Source: Enterocloster lavalensis (GTDB taxonomy: Bacteria > Bacillota > Clostridia > Lachnospirales > Lachnospiraceae). From it: 64,000 nucleotides of DNA. The notes beneath the pieces are model-generated. The model was given only the letters and a program-made list of their open reading frames with translations. It made no database searches and was not told the DNA's origin. Position numbers and translations under genes: made by a program. Position 1 is the first letter of the stretch. Each line of letters starts with the position of its first letter. The stretch is from positions 62,001-126,000 of the forward strand of contig NZ_CABJCG010000004.1 in NCBI RefSeq assembly GCF_902364025.1, read 5' to 3'. Shown piece by piece: positions 25,046-34,379 of this stretch.

Positions 25046-27559
25046 CTATTCCCAAATGCGCCGCACTGTCCCGGCATTCCCCGCCGGGTAATCGTACGGG
25101 CTGCTCCCGTTCACCGTAAACCCGTCCCTCGTCAGAACCATCCGCCCCAAACGTTGATCTATCACTTCGGCCTTCACTCCCGGCTCCCAATGAATCTCCA
25201 TTCCGTCCAGGCTCTCATAAAAAGCTTCCAGCGAGGGATATTCCCGGCAATTTCCAATCTTGACGATCCATAGATTGTCCCGCCCCGGGCTCTTAAACTC
25301 CCGGTACCGGCACGGCCCGCTCTCCTCCATTCTCAGTCCGTTGACCGCCCGGACGCCCACATAGCCGCCCTCCTTGCAGGCCGCCACCGTGTACTCCCCG
25401 CCGATATAGGAAGAAAATTCCATCAGCGGCGCGTAAGCATGGGTAAAATCCACCGGGTGCTCCGGGTCCAGACGGTACATCATAATCCCCAGGTTCCGGT
25501 ACTGGGCCGCCAGAGGCAGCGTGCCGTTCCCCGCCCAGTAATTGGGCCTGCCATTGCCGTAGGGCTGCACCTCCCCGGGATGGCTCACATACATCTGCGC
25601 CGTCATATCCAGGGTGGCCTGCATGATATGCTCCTGATATCCCGGCGTGAACGGCCGGAAATTCACCGCAGTGGAAAGCTGGGCGTACCGGTCCTTGTAC
25701 AGGTACAGATTCACATGCCCCTTATAGCCCTGGGTTTTCCGGTACTCCAGCGCCTCCCCCTCCGCCGTCTCCAGAAACGCCTCATTCTCCGCCTTCGGCC
25801 GGTAATCCCCCAGCGCAAAGGAAATGTAGGCCAGGGCCGCCCGGTTCAGGTTCCCCCTGTTGTATGCAATGTACAATAACGCCGTGGTGCCCGCCGCGTA
25901 ATTTCCCTTATTCTCCTTCTCGTAGCATCTCCCGAAGGTGGTCATCACCGCCCCCCGGTGGGCCAGCAGCGCCAGATCCCGGAAAATTACATCCAACGCC
26001 TTTTCGGACGCCTGATGCCAGCGGTTCCCCTTCTCCGCCAGGTTGTGGAGGCCGCATAATCCCAGCACATCCACCGGTATGTAAGCGTTGCTGTTCCACT
26101 CCGTGATATACTCCCCGAAAAACGTGCCGAACCATTCCTCCAGCAGCTCTTCCGCCCGCTCCCGCTGGCAGCGCCCGGTGCGCCCGCTGCATGTAAATAC
26201 CTCATTCGGGTATAGCATCCCGGCGTAATACTGGCAGATATGGAACAACAGCGCGTGGTTCTCGCTGAAAAACCACATCACGTCGTTGCCCGGCTCGTCG
26301 ATCCAGTAGCGGAAATTCAGGATCACCCGCCGGACCTCCTCCCGCACTTCCGGTTCCAGCAGTTCTCCGAACTGCTTCACGATCTGCAGCACCACGATCA
26401 GATGAAAATCGCTGCAATCCTTGCGCGCGTCAATCCCGGCCAGCTCCTCCAGGATAATACCCCCGGCCAGCTTCCGGTCCCCGCCGGTGGCCAGGATCGC
26501 CGCAGCCTTGTATACATTATCCACCTCTGTATCCGCCAGGTATTGCAGGGCCCGCCGCTTTCTCCCCTCCAGGGTATCCGGCCCGCTCAAAAGCAGCTCC
26601 CGGTTAAAAATCTGCGTAGCGATTTTCCGCCTCACCCACACCTGTCCGGACCGGCAGCCGATGGTAAAATAGTAAAATCCGGGCAGCTCCCGCTCCGCGT
26701 CAAAAAGCCTCAGACTTTTAGCCCCGGCGGCCAGGCGGTATTTTGAACGGCGCACCAGCGTCTCGCTGCGCGCGATCTTATCCACCACCGGCTTGTACAC
26801 GGCCTCCATGTCCACCTCGCGCCCCAGAGGATTTTCCAGGGACAGCTCCACCGGCCCGTCCAGATAAACCTCCCGGTCAAAGGCCATGTCCTTTAACATT
26901 CCCTCCAGCCGGTCCACCTCGTCCACATCCACCTCGTCCTCCGCCGGGATGCAGATTTTGAGCTTTTGATCCCCCAGATACCGGAGCCGGAAATAATAAT
27001 CCGTGTCCCGCTCCGCCAGATCCTCCAGGCAGACCACGATTTTGTTCATCCCCCTGCAAAGCGCCGCGCTCACCCGCCTGCGCTTCACCATGTTGCGGGT
27101 AAACGGAATAAAATCCTCCACCAGCTGTCCGTTGATCCACAGGGTAACACCCCCGCAGGTCTGTAGCTCAAACTCCGCCCGCTCCTCCTCCTGCGCGAAA
27201 AGCCCTGCATAGCAGTAGGTGCGCAGATAGGTCGGATTGAAATAGAACTCCGAGAAATCCACCCCCTGGTTGCCGAAGGGAACATACAGCTCCACCTGTC
27301 TGTGGCAGCCGAACACCTCCACCTCTGCCCCCAGCCCGTACTCGCTCAAATCCACGTACTCCGGCAGCACGCCCGTCCGCTGCCCGATCATCTCCCGTCG
27401 GCAGGGATTCTCATAGACCGAAAACCCCTTCTCCAGCCATTCGTTTACCGTGCCGGACAGAGTCGCTTTGGCGTACTCCCCCGGCTTGCAGAAGGTGCCC
27501 GCAGTCAGAAAGCGGTTGATATACCCTTCTGTTTCCAGATTATATATAAAATGCTTCAT
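25046..27559 (-). CDS. Unrecognised 837-residue protein of the uronyl oligosaccharide locus
   Basis: No family is recognised. The first 250 residues look like beta-sandwich modules (CGGVTLWINGQLVEDF resembles a jelly-roll carbohydrate module). The middle is helical, with WFFSENHALLFHICQYYAG and EWNSNAYIPVDVLGL, motifs reminiscent of toroid lyases and glycosidases. The end is again beta-rich. No signal peptide is seen, so probably cytoplasmic. I choose ATG 27559, behind GGGAGG, rather than an upstream in-frame ATG. It heads an operon with a GH105 enzyme and an AraC regulator. A new polysaccharide lyase or hydrolase family is possible but not shown. Confidence 0.6.
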   Translation of the reverse strand: MKHFIYNLETEGYINRFLTAGTFCKPGEYAKATLSGTVNEWLEKGFSVYENPCRREMIGQRTGVLPEYVDLSEYGLGAEVEVFGCHRQVELYVPFGNQGVDFSEFYFNPTYLRTYCYAGLFAQEEERAEFELQTCGGVTLWINGQLVEDFIPFTRNMVKRRRVSAALCRGMNKIVVCLEDLAERDTDYYFRLRYLGDQKLKICIPAEDEVDVDEVDRLEGMLKDMAFDREVYLDGPVELSLENPLGREVDMEAVYKPVVDKIARSETLVRRSKYRLAAGAKSLRLFDAERELPGFYYFTIGCRSGQVWVRRKIATQIFNRELLLSGPDTLEGRKRRALQYLADTEVDNVYKAAAILATGGDRKLAGGIILEELAGIDARKDCSDFHLIVVLQIVKQFGELLEPEVREEVRRVILNFRYWIDEPGNDVMWFFSENHALLFHICQYYAGMLYPNEVFTCSGRTGRCQRERAEELLEEWFGTFFGEYITEWNSNAYIPVDVLGLCGLHNLAEKGNRWHQASEKALDVIFRDLALLAHRGAVMTTFGRCYEKENKGNYAAGTTALLYIAYNRGNLNRAALAYISFALGDYRPKAENEAFLETAEGEALEYRKTQGYKGHVNLYLYKDRYAQLSTAVNFRPFTPGYQEHIMQATLDMTAQMYVSHPGEVQPYGNGRPNYWAGNGTLPLAAQYRNLGIMMYRLDPEHPVDFTHAYAPLMEFSSYIGGEYTVAACKEGGYVGVRAVNGLRMEESGPCRYREFKSPGRDNLWIVKIGNCREYPSLEAFYESLDGMEIHWEPGVKAEVIDQRLGRMVLTRDGFTVNGSSPYDYPAGNAGTVRRIWE

Positions 27560-27604
27560 TTGTGATTCCTCCCGTCTCCCCGCCATGATCCGGCGGTATT
27601 TCCT

Positions 27605-27666
27605 ATCATATCACATCCCGTTTCGGAGTATTTGCGGATTTTAAAGTGAAAACTGCAAATATTTGC
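27605..27666 (-). promoter_or_regulatory. Probable activator-dependent promoter and palindrome upstream of the 837-residue protein gene
   Basis: An extended -10 (TGATATGAT, hexamer at 27605-27610) lies 46 bases before the start, without a recognisable -35. A perfect 12-bp palindrome, GCAAATATTTGC, lies at 27655-27666. The arrangement fits an AraC-activated promoter. The rest of 27560-27879 holds the terminator below and no convincing gene. Confidence 0.45.
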
Positions 27667-27742
27667 GCAGCCTGCAAAGTCATCCCATCTTCCGCGGGGT
27701 AGACAGAAATCTCCCTCAAACCGCTTCAGATGTCTATCGCAG

Positions 27743-27787
27743 ACAAAAAAGAACCCCGCCGGCGCATAATTCCCGGGCGGAGTTCCT
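27743..27787 (-). terminator. Rho-independent terminator after the C69 peptidase gene
   Basis: On the minus strand AGGAACTCCGCCC pairs with GGCGGGGTTCT and is followed by a T6 tract, about 95 bases after the dipeptidase stop. It resembles the terminator at 10231-10279 in sequence. Confidence 0.8.
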
Positions 27788-27879
27788 CGTCTCCACACAT
27801 TTATTCCAGATTGTACTAAAAAATCCGCTGCTTTTCAATCCCTGTCCGCAGTTTTCCAATTAAAACCGCCCCTGCGATC

Positions 27880-29253
27880 TCACACAAGCTCCATCCCCGT
27901 TCTCCTGCAATAATCCTCCAAAAACTCCCTCCGCGGCCCCAAAACGCCTCCGTCCCGCTCCAGCTGCCCGTGTACGGCCTCAAAATGCCGCTGTGCAAAC
28001 GCTTTTGCCCGCTCTGCGGCGGACTCCATTATCCGGTTTAAAATCGCGGCAGCCGGTCCGGTTTCCCCCTGTTCCATCAGGGCGGCCGCCTGAGCCTCCG
28101 CCTGCTTTGCCTCCCGGTCAAGCTGCTCCTCAAGCTCCGCCGCCTCCCGTTGGACCGCAGGCGCAAACCGCTCATAATCCGTGCTGACCGCCATAGCCAG
28201 CCGCTCAAGCAGCCACCACAGGGAAGTCTCCTCAAATTGTTCTCCTCCCGCCTCCATGCCGGCCGGAAGCCATCCGGTCAGATAAACCGGCAGATACACG
28301 GAACAGCAGGGCAGAGACATGGCATGGCGCGCCACAGGCCCCAGAATGTCATGATAAAACACCTGCATAGACGCGGTGGTCTGGCACGCATCCCAGGTCA
28401 TGGCGTGCATGCAGATGGTGGGAAACGTTCCGTACGCCGCCCCAAACCTGGGCTTTAACAGGCCGTCCTCATAGTGGTCCCGCATCATCCTTCTGATCCC
28501 TAAAATACTCTGAGGCTCCCCGCCTTCCAGAAGCCGGTTCAAACGCCTCCACCGGGTGACGGAATTGGTCTGCCGGGGCGCGGGAAGCGTGTAGGCCTTG
28601 GCAAAATTGAAGGGTTCCCCGGGGGACAGCCAACCATTCTCCCGGGCGTGCCGCTCCAGGTCGCCGCTGCACAAGTCGAATTCCCGCTCAATGGAATAAC
28701 AGTTGCTGATCGCCCCGTACGTGCGAATCTGCCGTGCGATCCATCTGCGCCCCGCGGTCTCCAGCACCCAGATTTCATCGGGGTCCATCACCATGTACGA
28801 GTTTTCATACCGCCGTTCAAACAGGCGGCTGGCATTTCCCCGCTGCCCGTACTGCTCCAGCAGGCCGGTGATGACTTCCACCGCCTCCCTGGCGGTAGCG
28901 CCCCGTTCCAGTCCCAGGCGCAGCAGGTCCATTCCCAGAAGCCCGGTTTGCATTTCACCGCTCTCATCCCTGCTTCCCTGAGCCTCGTTTCCAATCGCCA
29001 CGCCACGCTCATTCACCCCCATCTCAAATCCCCAGATCCAGTACGGGCGCGATCCCAGAACGCCGTAGGTATGGGCGGCCTGAGGGATGGAGATATAGGT
29101 GCACTCCACCATTTCGCCGGCCCCGTGATCCTGCGGCGGAAACCAGATGAGGGGCTGCGCCTCCCCCAGGGGCCGGTCGCTGTTTTTTGCCATAGTATTG
29201 CTGCCCTGCGCGCAAAACCGCGCTGTTACCGCAAGGGTGTCGCATGATAGCAT
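27880..29253 (-). CDS. C69-family dipeptidase (secernin-like)
   Basis: A 457-residue protein of the C69/U34 peptidase family. The N-terminus MLSCDTLAV exposes a cysteine at position 4 that would become the nucleophile after trimming, and SNTMAKNSDRP and GVNERGVAIGNEA are typical N-terminal-nucleophile hydrolase stretches. It removes amino acids from dipeptides in the cytoplasm. AGGAGG precedes the ATG. It lies just downstream of the LysR gene on the same strand, next to a cluster for amino-acid conjugate breakdown, so it may share that regulon. Confidence 0.88.
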   Translation of the reverse strand: MLSCDTLAVTARFCAQGSNTMAKNSDRPLGEAQPLIWFPPQDHGAGEMVECTYISIPQAAHTYGVLGSRPYWIWGFEMGVNERGVAIGNEAQGSRDESGEMQTGLLGMDLLRLGLERGATAREAVEVITGLLEQYGQRGNASRLFERRYENSYMVMDPDEIWVLETAGRRWIARQIRTYGAISNCYSIEREFDLCSGDLERHARENGWLSPGEPFNFAKAYTLPAPRQTNSVTRWRRLNRLLEGGEPQSILGIRRMMRDHYEDGLLKPRFGAAYGTFPTICMHAMTWDACQTTASMQVFYHDILGPVARHAMSLPCCSVYLPVYLTGWLPAGMEAGGEQFEETSLWWLLERLAMAVSTDYERFAPAVQREAAELEEQLDREAKQAEAQAAALMEQGETGPAAAILNRIMESAAERAKAFAQRHFEAVHGQLERDGGVLGPRREFLEDYCRRTGMELV

Positions 29254-29280
29254 CGTGTGTTCCTCCTACTGATGAGCCGG

Positions 29281-30210
29281 TTAATCCGGTATGCGAAAAG
29301 ATTGACGCAACAATTCGATAAAGGACTGCTCCGGCAACGCCGGCGCATAGCCTTCCCGCTGAATCCAGAAAGTTTTTATTGTCAAATTGGTGTCGCTTAA
29401 GGGGATATACTGTATCTTCTGCGTCACTCCGAGATTGTAGCGGCTCCAGTCGCAGCCCAGATAATAGCCGTCCGTTCCCTCGATCACTTGCAGCAGTGTT
29501 CCCCGTTCCCGCACGATAATCCGTTTTTCCACCACATTCTGGTTGTATTGAAAAATATCTGAGCAATAGTTGATCTTCGTGATATCCTCGTCCGAATACG
29601 TCACATGGGGATACGGATCCAGCGCCTTGCGGTCTATGCTGACCTGTCCGGCCAACGGATGGCCGCAGCGCACCTGGACGCACACAGGGCTTTCGTCCAG
29701 CAGGTGGCTCTCCACCCCCAGCTTCCGGCACATTTGCAAAAAATCCGCCTCCCGCTCGTTGGTCGTGTGAAGGACTCCCAGATGGCAGACGCGGTTCGCA
29801 ACCAGACGTAGAATATTCTCCGTTGGTTCCTCCTGGAGAACCAGATTCAGCAGCTTTGCATCCCCGCAATTTTGGTTATAAAAATCCACAAACGCGCTCA
29901 CTACCACAGAACAGCGCTGTGTCGCAACCAAAAGATTGATCTCCGCTGTTTTCTGGCAGCTGAAAAACTGGCTGTCCAGCTCCTCCATATCCGCCAGCAC
30001 CTTCTTCACCTTGCCCAAAAACAGCGCCCCGTCGTTTGTGGGGATCACGCCCTTGTTGGTCCGCCTGAAAATCGAGATGCCGGTCTGCGCCTCAACCTCC
30101 TTGAGAATGCGGCTCAGGGTAGACTGCGATACATACAAAGCCTGGGCCGCCCGGTTAATGGAACCGATCTGTTCAATTTTTACCAAATATCGTAGATTCT
30201 GAATATCCAT
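29281..30210 (-). CDS. LysR-family transcriptional regulator
   Basis: A 309-residue LysR protein. The winged helix-turn-helix is at residues 2-60 (LRYLVKIEQIGSINRAAQAL and YVSQSTLSRILKEVEAQTG), followed by a LysR substrate-binding domain. It is divergent from the M20-carrier-diaminopropionate operon, the classic arrangement for a LysR activator and its target. The coinducer may be the imported conjugate or diaminopropionate itself. Ribosome-binding site GGAGG. Confidence 0.92.
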   Translation of the reverse strand: MDIQNLRYLVKIEQIGSINRAAQALYVSQSTLSRILKEVEAQTGISIFRRTNKGVIPTNDGALFLGKVKKVLADMEELDSQFFSCQKTAEINLLVATQRCSVVVSAFVDFYNQNCGDAKLLNLVLQEEPTENILRLVANRVCHLGVLHTTNEREADFLQMCRKLGVESHLLDESPVCVQVRCGHPLAGQVSIDRKALDPYPHVTYSDEDITKINYCSDIFQYNQNVVEKRIIVRERGTLLQVIEGTDGYYLGCDWSRYNLGVTQKIQYIPLSDTNLTIKTFWIQREGYAPALPEQSFIELLRQSFRIPD

Positions 30211-30226
30211 CCGTATAATCCTCCGT

Positions 30227-30349
30227 TATTGTAACAATACCTGTTTTGCGGCCGCATTGCAACTGAAATCTGCATGTCGGGTTATGAGGATTCTGCATGA
30301 CCGCTATGGTAAAAACGCGCTTCTCGTGTTTCGCGGCATTTGCTATACT
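30227..30349. promoter_or_regulatory. LysR operator candidate and divergent promoter
   Basis: A perfect 13-bp palindrome TATTGTAACAATA (30227-30239) lies right before the LysR start and fits a T-N11-A-type LysR site. A plus-strand TATACT (30344-30349) with only a weak -35 upstream reads into the M20 gene, as expected for an activator-dependent promoter. Confidence 0.5.
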
Positions 30350-30471
30350 CTGAGTGTACATCTTTTTGTCAATTACCGGTAACCGACGGAAAACTACCGC
30401 TAAAATTCGGAATCACCGGGCAGACGTGCCCGAAGATGTTCCGTAAGTCCAAATTTTACAGGAGGAAGGGA

Positions 30472-31662
30472 ATGAAAAAAACGGATTTGGTCCATTTGAT
30501 CAAAAAAAGGACCGAAGAACAAAACGAACAGCTTTTGATTTTTTGCCGGGACCTGCTGAGAATCAAAAGTTATACCTTCGAAGAGGAAACCGCTGTCAAA
30601 CGGGTTATTGAAGAAATGGAAAAGCTGAACTATGACAACGCCTACATTGATGAATTCGGCAATGCGATCGGGGTAATTGGAAACGGACCGGACGTCATCC
30701 TTTTTGACGGACATATTGACACTGTGCACGAGGGTGACATCAGTAAGTGGAATGTAGATCCCTTTGGCGCAGAGGTGAAAAATGGAAATCTTTACGGGCT
30801 GGGCGCTTCGGATATGAAGGTGCCGGGAGCGGTTATGGTGTATGCCGCCGCGATTATGAAGGAGCTCCATTTAGACCAGGGCAAAACCATCGTCGTCAGT
30901 TTTTCGGTTATGGAAGAAGACATGGACGGTGTGGCGTTGGACAATATCCTGACATATAGCGGATATAAACCGCGGGCAGTTGTTATCTGCGAAGCCACTG
31001 ATCTGCGCCTTTGCCATGGACACGGCGGACGTTCCATGTTCCGCGTGACAATGCCGGGAATCCCAACCCACTGCAGCCGGCCGGAGGACGGTGTAAACGC
31101 CGTATATGAGATGCAGGAGATCATCGGCAGAGTCGCGAAGCTGAGCGACGGTTTGCTTGCCCAGGAACGGAAAAACGGAACCATCGCTCTCTCCAAAATC
31201 GAAAGCGCTTCCGCTTCTCTCAACGCAGTTCCTTACAGCTGCAGTATTTACTTAGACAGGCGGACAACCAGCCATTTAACGCCCAGGCTGCAGTTTGAAG
31301 AGATGGACCGGCTGGTTGCGGGAACAAACGCCACCTGGGAGGTTGTGGACATTCAACACAAAACATGGAGTGGATATGATGCGGTGATGCATTCCGTACT
31401 GCCCGCCTTTGATTTAGAGGAGGACCATGAGCTGGTAGCGGCGGCGAAAGAAGCCTACCGTGAGCTGTTTGACGAAGAGGTAGAGAATTTCCGCTTTAAA
31501 GGAACAACCAACGGAGTGAGCTCTGCCGGTAAACACAAGATTCCCACCATCGTTTTTGGCGCAGGCGTGGAGAATATGTGTCATGAGGCCAATGAATATT
31601 GCCCGTTGGAGCACCTGGAAAAAGCATGCGCATTTTATGTGAAACTGGTAGCGAACTTATAA
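30472..31662 (+). CDS. M20-family amidohydrolase, YgeY-like (first copy)
   Basis: A 396-residue M20/ArgE-DapE type metallohydrolase. FDGHIDTVHEGD and GLGASDMKVPG give the first zinc ligands, VMEEDMDGV the catalytic Glu pair, and the C-terminus ends the usual lid-and-catalytic-domain layout. AGGAGG lies before ATG 30472. It closely resembles the protein at 34380-35576 in order of motifs and is the first gene of a plus-strand operon with a carrier and diaminopropionate ammonia-lyase. It probably removes an acyl or aminoacyl group from an imported amino-acid conjugate in the cytoplasm. Confidence 0.88.
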   Translation: MKKTDLVHLIKKRTEEQNEQLLIFCRDLLRIKSYTFEEETAVKRVIEEMEKLNYDNAYIDEFGNAIGVIGNGPDVILFDGHIDTVHEGDISKWNVDPFGAEVKNGNLYGLGASDMKVPGAVMVYAAAIMKELHLDQGKTIVVSFSVMEEDMDGVALDNILTYSGYKPRAVVICEATDLRLCHGHGGRSMFRVTMPGIPTHCSRPEDGVNAVYEMQEIIGRVAKLSDGLLAQERKNGTIALSKIESASASLNAVPYSCSIYLDRRTTSHLTPRLQFEEMDRLVAGTNATWEVVDIQHKTWSGYDAVMHSVLPAFDLEEDHELVAAAKEAYRELFDEEVENFRFKGTTNGVSSAGKHKIPTIVFGAGVENMCHEANEYCPLEHLEKACAFYVKLVANL

Positions 31663-31689
31663 TCCAAAAATCAGATTGGAGTTGAAAAT

Positions 31690-33111
31690 ATGTCACGGAT
31701 GAGTATCGAAAGCAGAGCAAAGACCGGAAAAAAGAAATTGGCAATTCCTCATATTTTTATCATTCTTCTTGGGATCATGCTTCTTATGGCAGTGCTGACC
31801 TATATCATTCCTGCGGGAGAGTTCGACCGCGTAGCGGGGGCTGACGGAAGAATGTTGGTGGTGGCAGATTCCTTTCACACAGTGGAGCGAAATCCAACGG
31901 CTTTCATGGAATTTTTTACGGCCATTCCCACAGGCTTTGTGGAGGCCGGCTGGGTGATCGCGCTGACCTTCTGTGTCGGCGGAGGGTTTGTGGTGCTGAA
32001 AAAGACAGGCTTTATCCACGGCGCCATCTCAGCGCTTGCCCGCAAGCTATCCGGAAAAGGGATCATCATCATTCCGATTTTGATGATTACCTTTGCGGTC
32101 ATTGATTGCTTTATCGGAATGTGTGAATTGTGTATGGTATATGTCCCCATCATTCTGCCTCTGATGTTGGTTCTGGGCTTCGACTCGATCACGGCCTGCG
32201 CCGTGGCGCTTTGTGGTTCGGCAGCCGGATTTACCGCAGCGCTGGCCAATCCGTTTACGGTGGGAATCGGGCAAAAAATCGCCGGACTGCCGCTGTATTC
32301 CGGGTGGCAGTACCGCCTGATCGTTCTGACTGTTATGACAAGTATCGCGATTCTTTATGTGATGCGTTATGCCAAAAAGGTAAAAAACAACCCCGAGCTC
32401 AGTTCTGTGTATGACCTTGACAAAAGCCGCGAGCTGGATACCGGGGCGGCAAGCGCCGGTCTGACCATCCGGCAGAAGCTTGCAGGCTTAAGCGCAGGCG
32501 TTTTATTCGTATTTATGATCATCGGCGTTTTCTTCTGGGGTTACGATATGCCGGAGATTGGAGCTATATTCGTGCTGATTGGTCTGGTTTCCGGTTTGGT
32601 TTCCGGCATGAAGGGACAGGAAATCTGCGACGCGTTTATGGAAGGCTGCCACGATGTTCTGTTAGGCGCATTGATTGTGGGCCTGGCGAGAGGCATCAGC
32701 GTAATCATGAATGAGAGCATGATTATTGACACCATTGTTTACGGACTTTCTCAACTGATCACGGGACTTCCCAGCGCCCTGGCCGCGGTTGGAATGCTTG
32801 CGGTTCAGACCTTATTAAATTTCCTGGTAAATTCAGGCAGCGGTCAGACGGTTGTTTCCATGCCGATTATGGCGCCCCTGTCCGATGTGGTAGGAGTCAC
32901 GAGGCAGACCGCAGTTCTTGCGCTGCAGTTCGGCGACGGCTTCTCCAACGTCGTATATCCGGTTGCAGGTTACCTGATGGCGACCCTGGGTCTGGCAAAG
33001 GTCCCCTATGAAAAGTGGCTGAAGTTCATACTCCCGCTATTCGCCATCTGGACCTGTGTAGGCGCAGCCTTCCTGATCATTGCACAGATGATTCAATGGG
33101 GGCCGTTCTAA
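31690..33111 (+). CDS. YfcC/ArcD-type membrane carrier
   Basis: A 473-residue membrane protein with about 12 helices. The N-terminal YIIPAGEFDR and the repeated VALCGSAAGFTAALANPFTVG and LLNFLVNSGSGQTVVSMP segments are characteristic of the YfcC/short-chain fatty acid/arginine-ornithine antiporter (DcuC/ArcD-like) superfamily. In this operon it is the likely importer, or antiporter, for the conjugate hydrolysed by the flanking M20 enzymes. GGAG lies 8 bases before the ATG. Confidence 0.85.
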   Translation: MSRMSIESRAKTGKKKLAIPHIFIILLGIMLLMAVLTYIIPAGEFDRVAGADGRMLVVADSFHTVERNPTAFMEFFTAIPTGFVEAGWVIALTFCVGGGFVVLKKTGFIHGAISALARKLSGKGIIIIPILMITFAVIDCFIGMCELCMVYVPIILPLMLVLGFDSITACAVALCGSAAGFTAALANPFTVGIGQKIAGLPLYSGWQYRLIVLTVMTSIAILYVMRYAKKVKNNPELSSVYDLDKSRELDTGAASAGLTIRQKLAGLSAGVLFVFMIIGVFFWGYDMPEIGAIFVLIGLVSGLVSGMKGQEICDAFMEGCHDVLLGALIVGLARGISVIMNESMIIDTIVYGLSQLITGLPSALAAVGMLAVQTLLNFLVNSGSGQTVVSMPIMAPLSDVVGVTRQTAVLALQFGDGFSNVVYPVAGYLMATLGLAKVPYEKWLKFILPLFAIWTCVGAAFLIIAQMIQWGPF

Positions 33112-33136
33112 GAGAATATACAGGAGGAAACAAACG

Positions 33137-34342
33137 ATGGATGCTATGAAATGGGTTGTCAACCGGATGCCCAAAACAGAGGACGGACAGCTTCGGATAA
33201 TGGCGTCATCTGAGATTCAACGTGCCAAAGCCTTTCACGAGAGCTTCCCGCAATACACGCGGACGCCTTTGGCAAAGCTTGATCAGATGGCGGAATATCT
33301 TGGGATAAAGGAAATTTATGTAAAAGATGAATCGTATCGCTTCGGCCTGAATGCATTTAAGGTACTGGGCGGCTCCTACGCCATGGCCTGTTATATTGCA
33401 AAGGAGATCGGAACAAATGTTGCGGACCTGCCCTATTCCGTACTGACCTCCGACGAGCTTCGCCAGAAATTTGGACAGGCAACCTTCTTTACCGCCACCG
33501 ACGGAAATCACGGAAGAGGCGTGGCCTGGGCCGCCCACAGGCTTCATCAGAACGCAGTGGTCCATATGCCTGCGGGCACCACCAAAACCCGCCTGGAGAA
33601 CATCCGAAAAGAAGGCGCAACAGCCGATATCACAGATTTAAACTATGATGAGTGCGTTCTCCTGGCTGCAAAGGAAGCGGCCGGGACTCCAAGAGGCGTG
33701 GTGATACAGGATACGGCCTGGGAAGGTTATGAGGAAATCCCTGCCTGGATCATGCAGGGCTACGGCACCATGGCGATGGAGGCGGAAGAACAGTTAAAGG
33801 AGTTTGGATGTGTTCGTCCCACCCATGTATTCATACAGGCAGGCGTAGGCTCGCTGGCCGGTGCGGTGGTCGGTTACTTTGTTAACCAATACCCGGACAA
33901 CCCTCCGGTATTTGTGGTGGTTGAGGCCGAACCAGCCGCATGTCTCTACAAAGGCGCGGTCGCCGGGGACGGCGAAATCCGCATCGTAAGCGGCAGCATG
34001 GAGACCATCATGGCAGGACTTGCCTGCGGAGCGCCCAATACCTGTTCCTGGGATATTTTAAAGAATCACGTAGAGGTATTTATCGCTGCTCCTGACTGGG
34101 TTGCTGCAAAGGGGATGAGAATGCTGGCCGCTCCGTTAAAAGGCGACCCCCAGGTGATCTCCGGCGAATCCGGGGCAGCCCCCTTTGGCGCGCTGGCTGT
34201 CCTGGCTGCCATGGAGGATTACAAGGATTTAAAAGAGGCCGTCGGGCTGAACGAACACTCCAAAGTGCTTCTGTTTTCGACCGAAGGCGATACCGACCCG
34301 GAGCGTTTTAAACGCATTGCGTGGGAAGGAGCGCTGCAGTAA
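33137..34342 (+). CDS. ygeX: 2,3-Diaminopropionate ammonia-lyase
   Basis: A 401-residue PLP enzyme of the fold-type II family, matching diaminopropionate ammonia-lyase (YgeX/DpaL) in length and motifs. SYRFGLNAFKVLGGSYA holds the PLP lysine (Lys75), TATDGNHGRGVAW has the key Asp122, and QAGVGSLAGAVV binds the cofactor phosphate. The reaction converts D- or L-2,3-diaminopropionate to pyruvate and two ammonia. It sits between two YgeY-like genes, as ygeX and ygeY are neighbours in E. coli. Ribosome-binding site CAGGAGG. Confidence 0.93.
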   Translation: MDAMKWVVNRMPKTEDGQLRIMASSEIQRAKAFHESFPQYTRTPLAKLDQMAEYLGIKEIYVKDESYRFGLNAFKVLGGSYAMACYIAKEIGTNVADLPYSVLTSDELRQKFGQATFFTATDGNHGRGVAWAAHRLHQNAVVHMPAGTTKTRLENIRKEGATADITDLNYDECVLLAAKEAAGTPRGVVIQDTAWEGYEEIPAWIMQGYGTMAMEAEEQLKEFGCVRPTHVFIQAGVGSLAGAVVGYFVNQYPDNPPVFVVVEAEPAACLYKGAVAGDGEIRIVSGSMETIMAGLACGAPNTCSWDILKNHVEVFIAAPDWVAAKGMRMLAAPLKGDPQVISGESGAAPFGALAVLAAMEDYKDLKEAVGLNEHSKVLLFSTEGDTDPERFKRIAWEGALQ

Positions 34343-34379
34343 TCCTGATAAAAGGGGAATGGGAGGCTAAGCAAAATCC

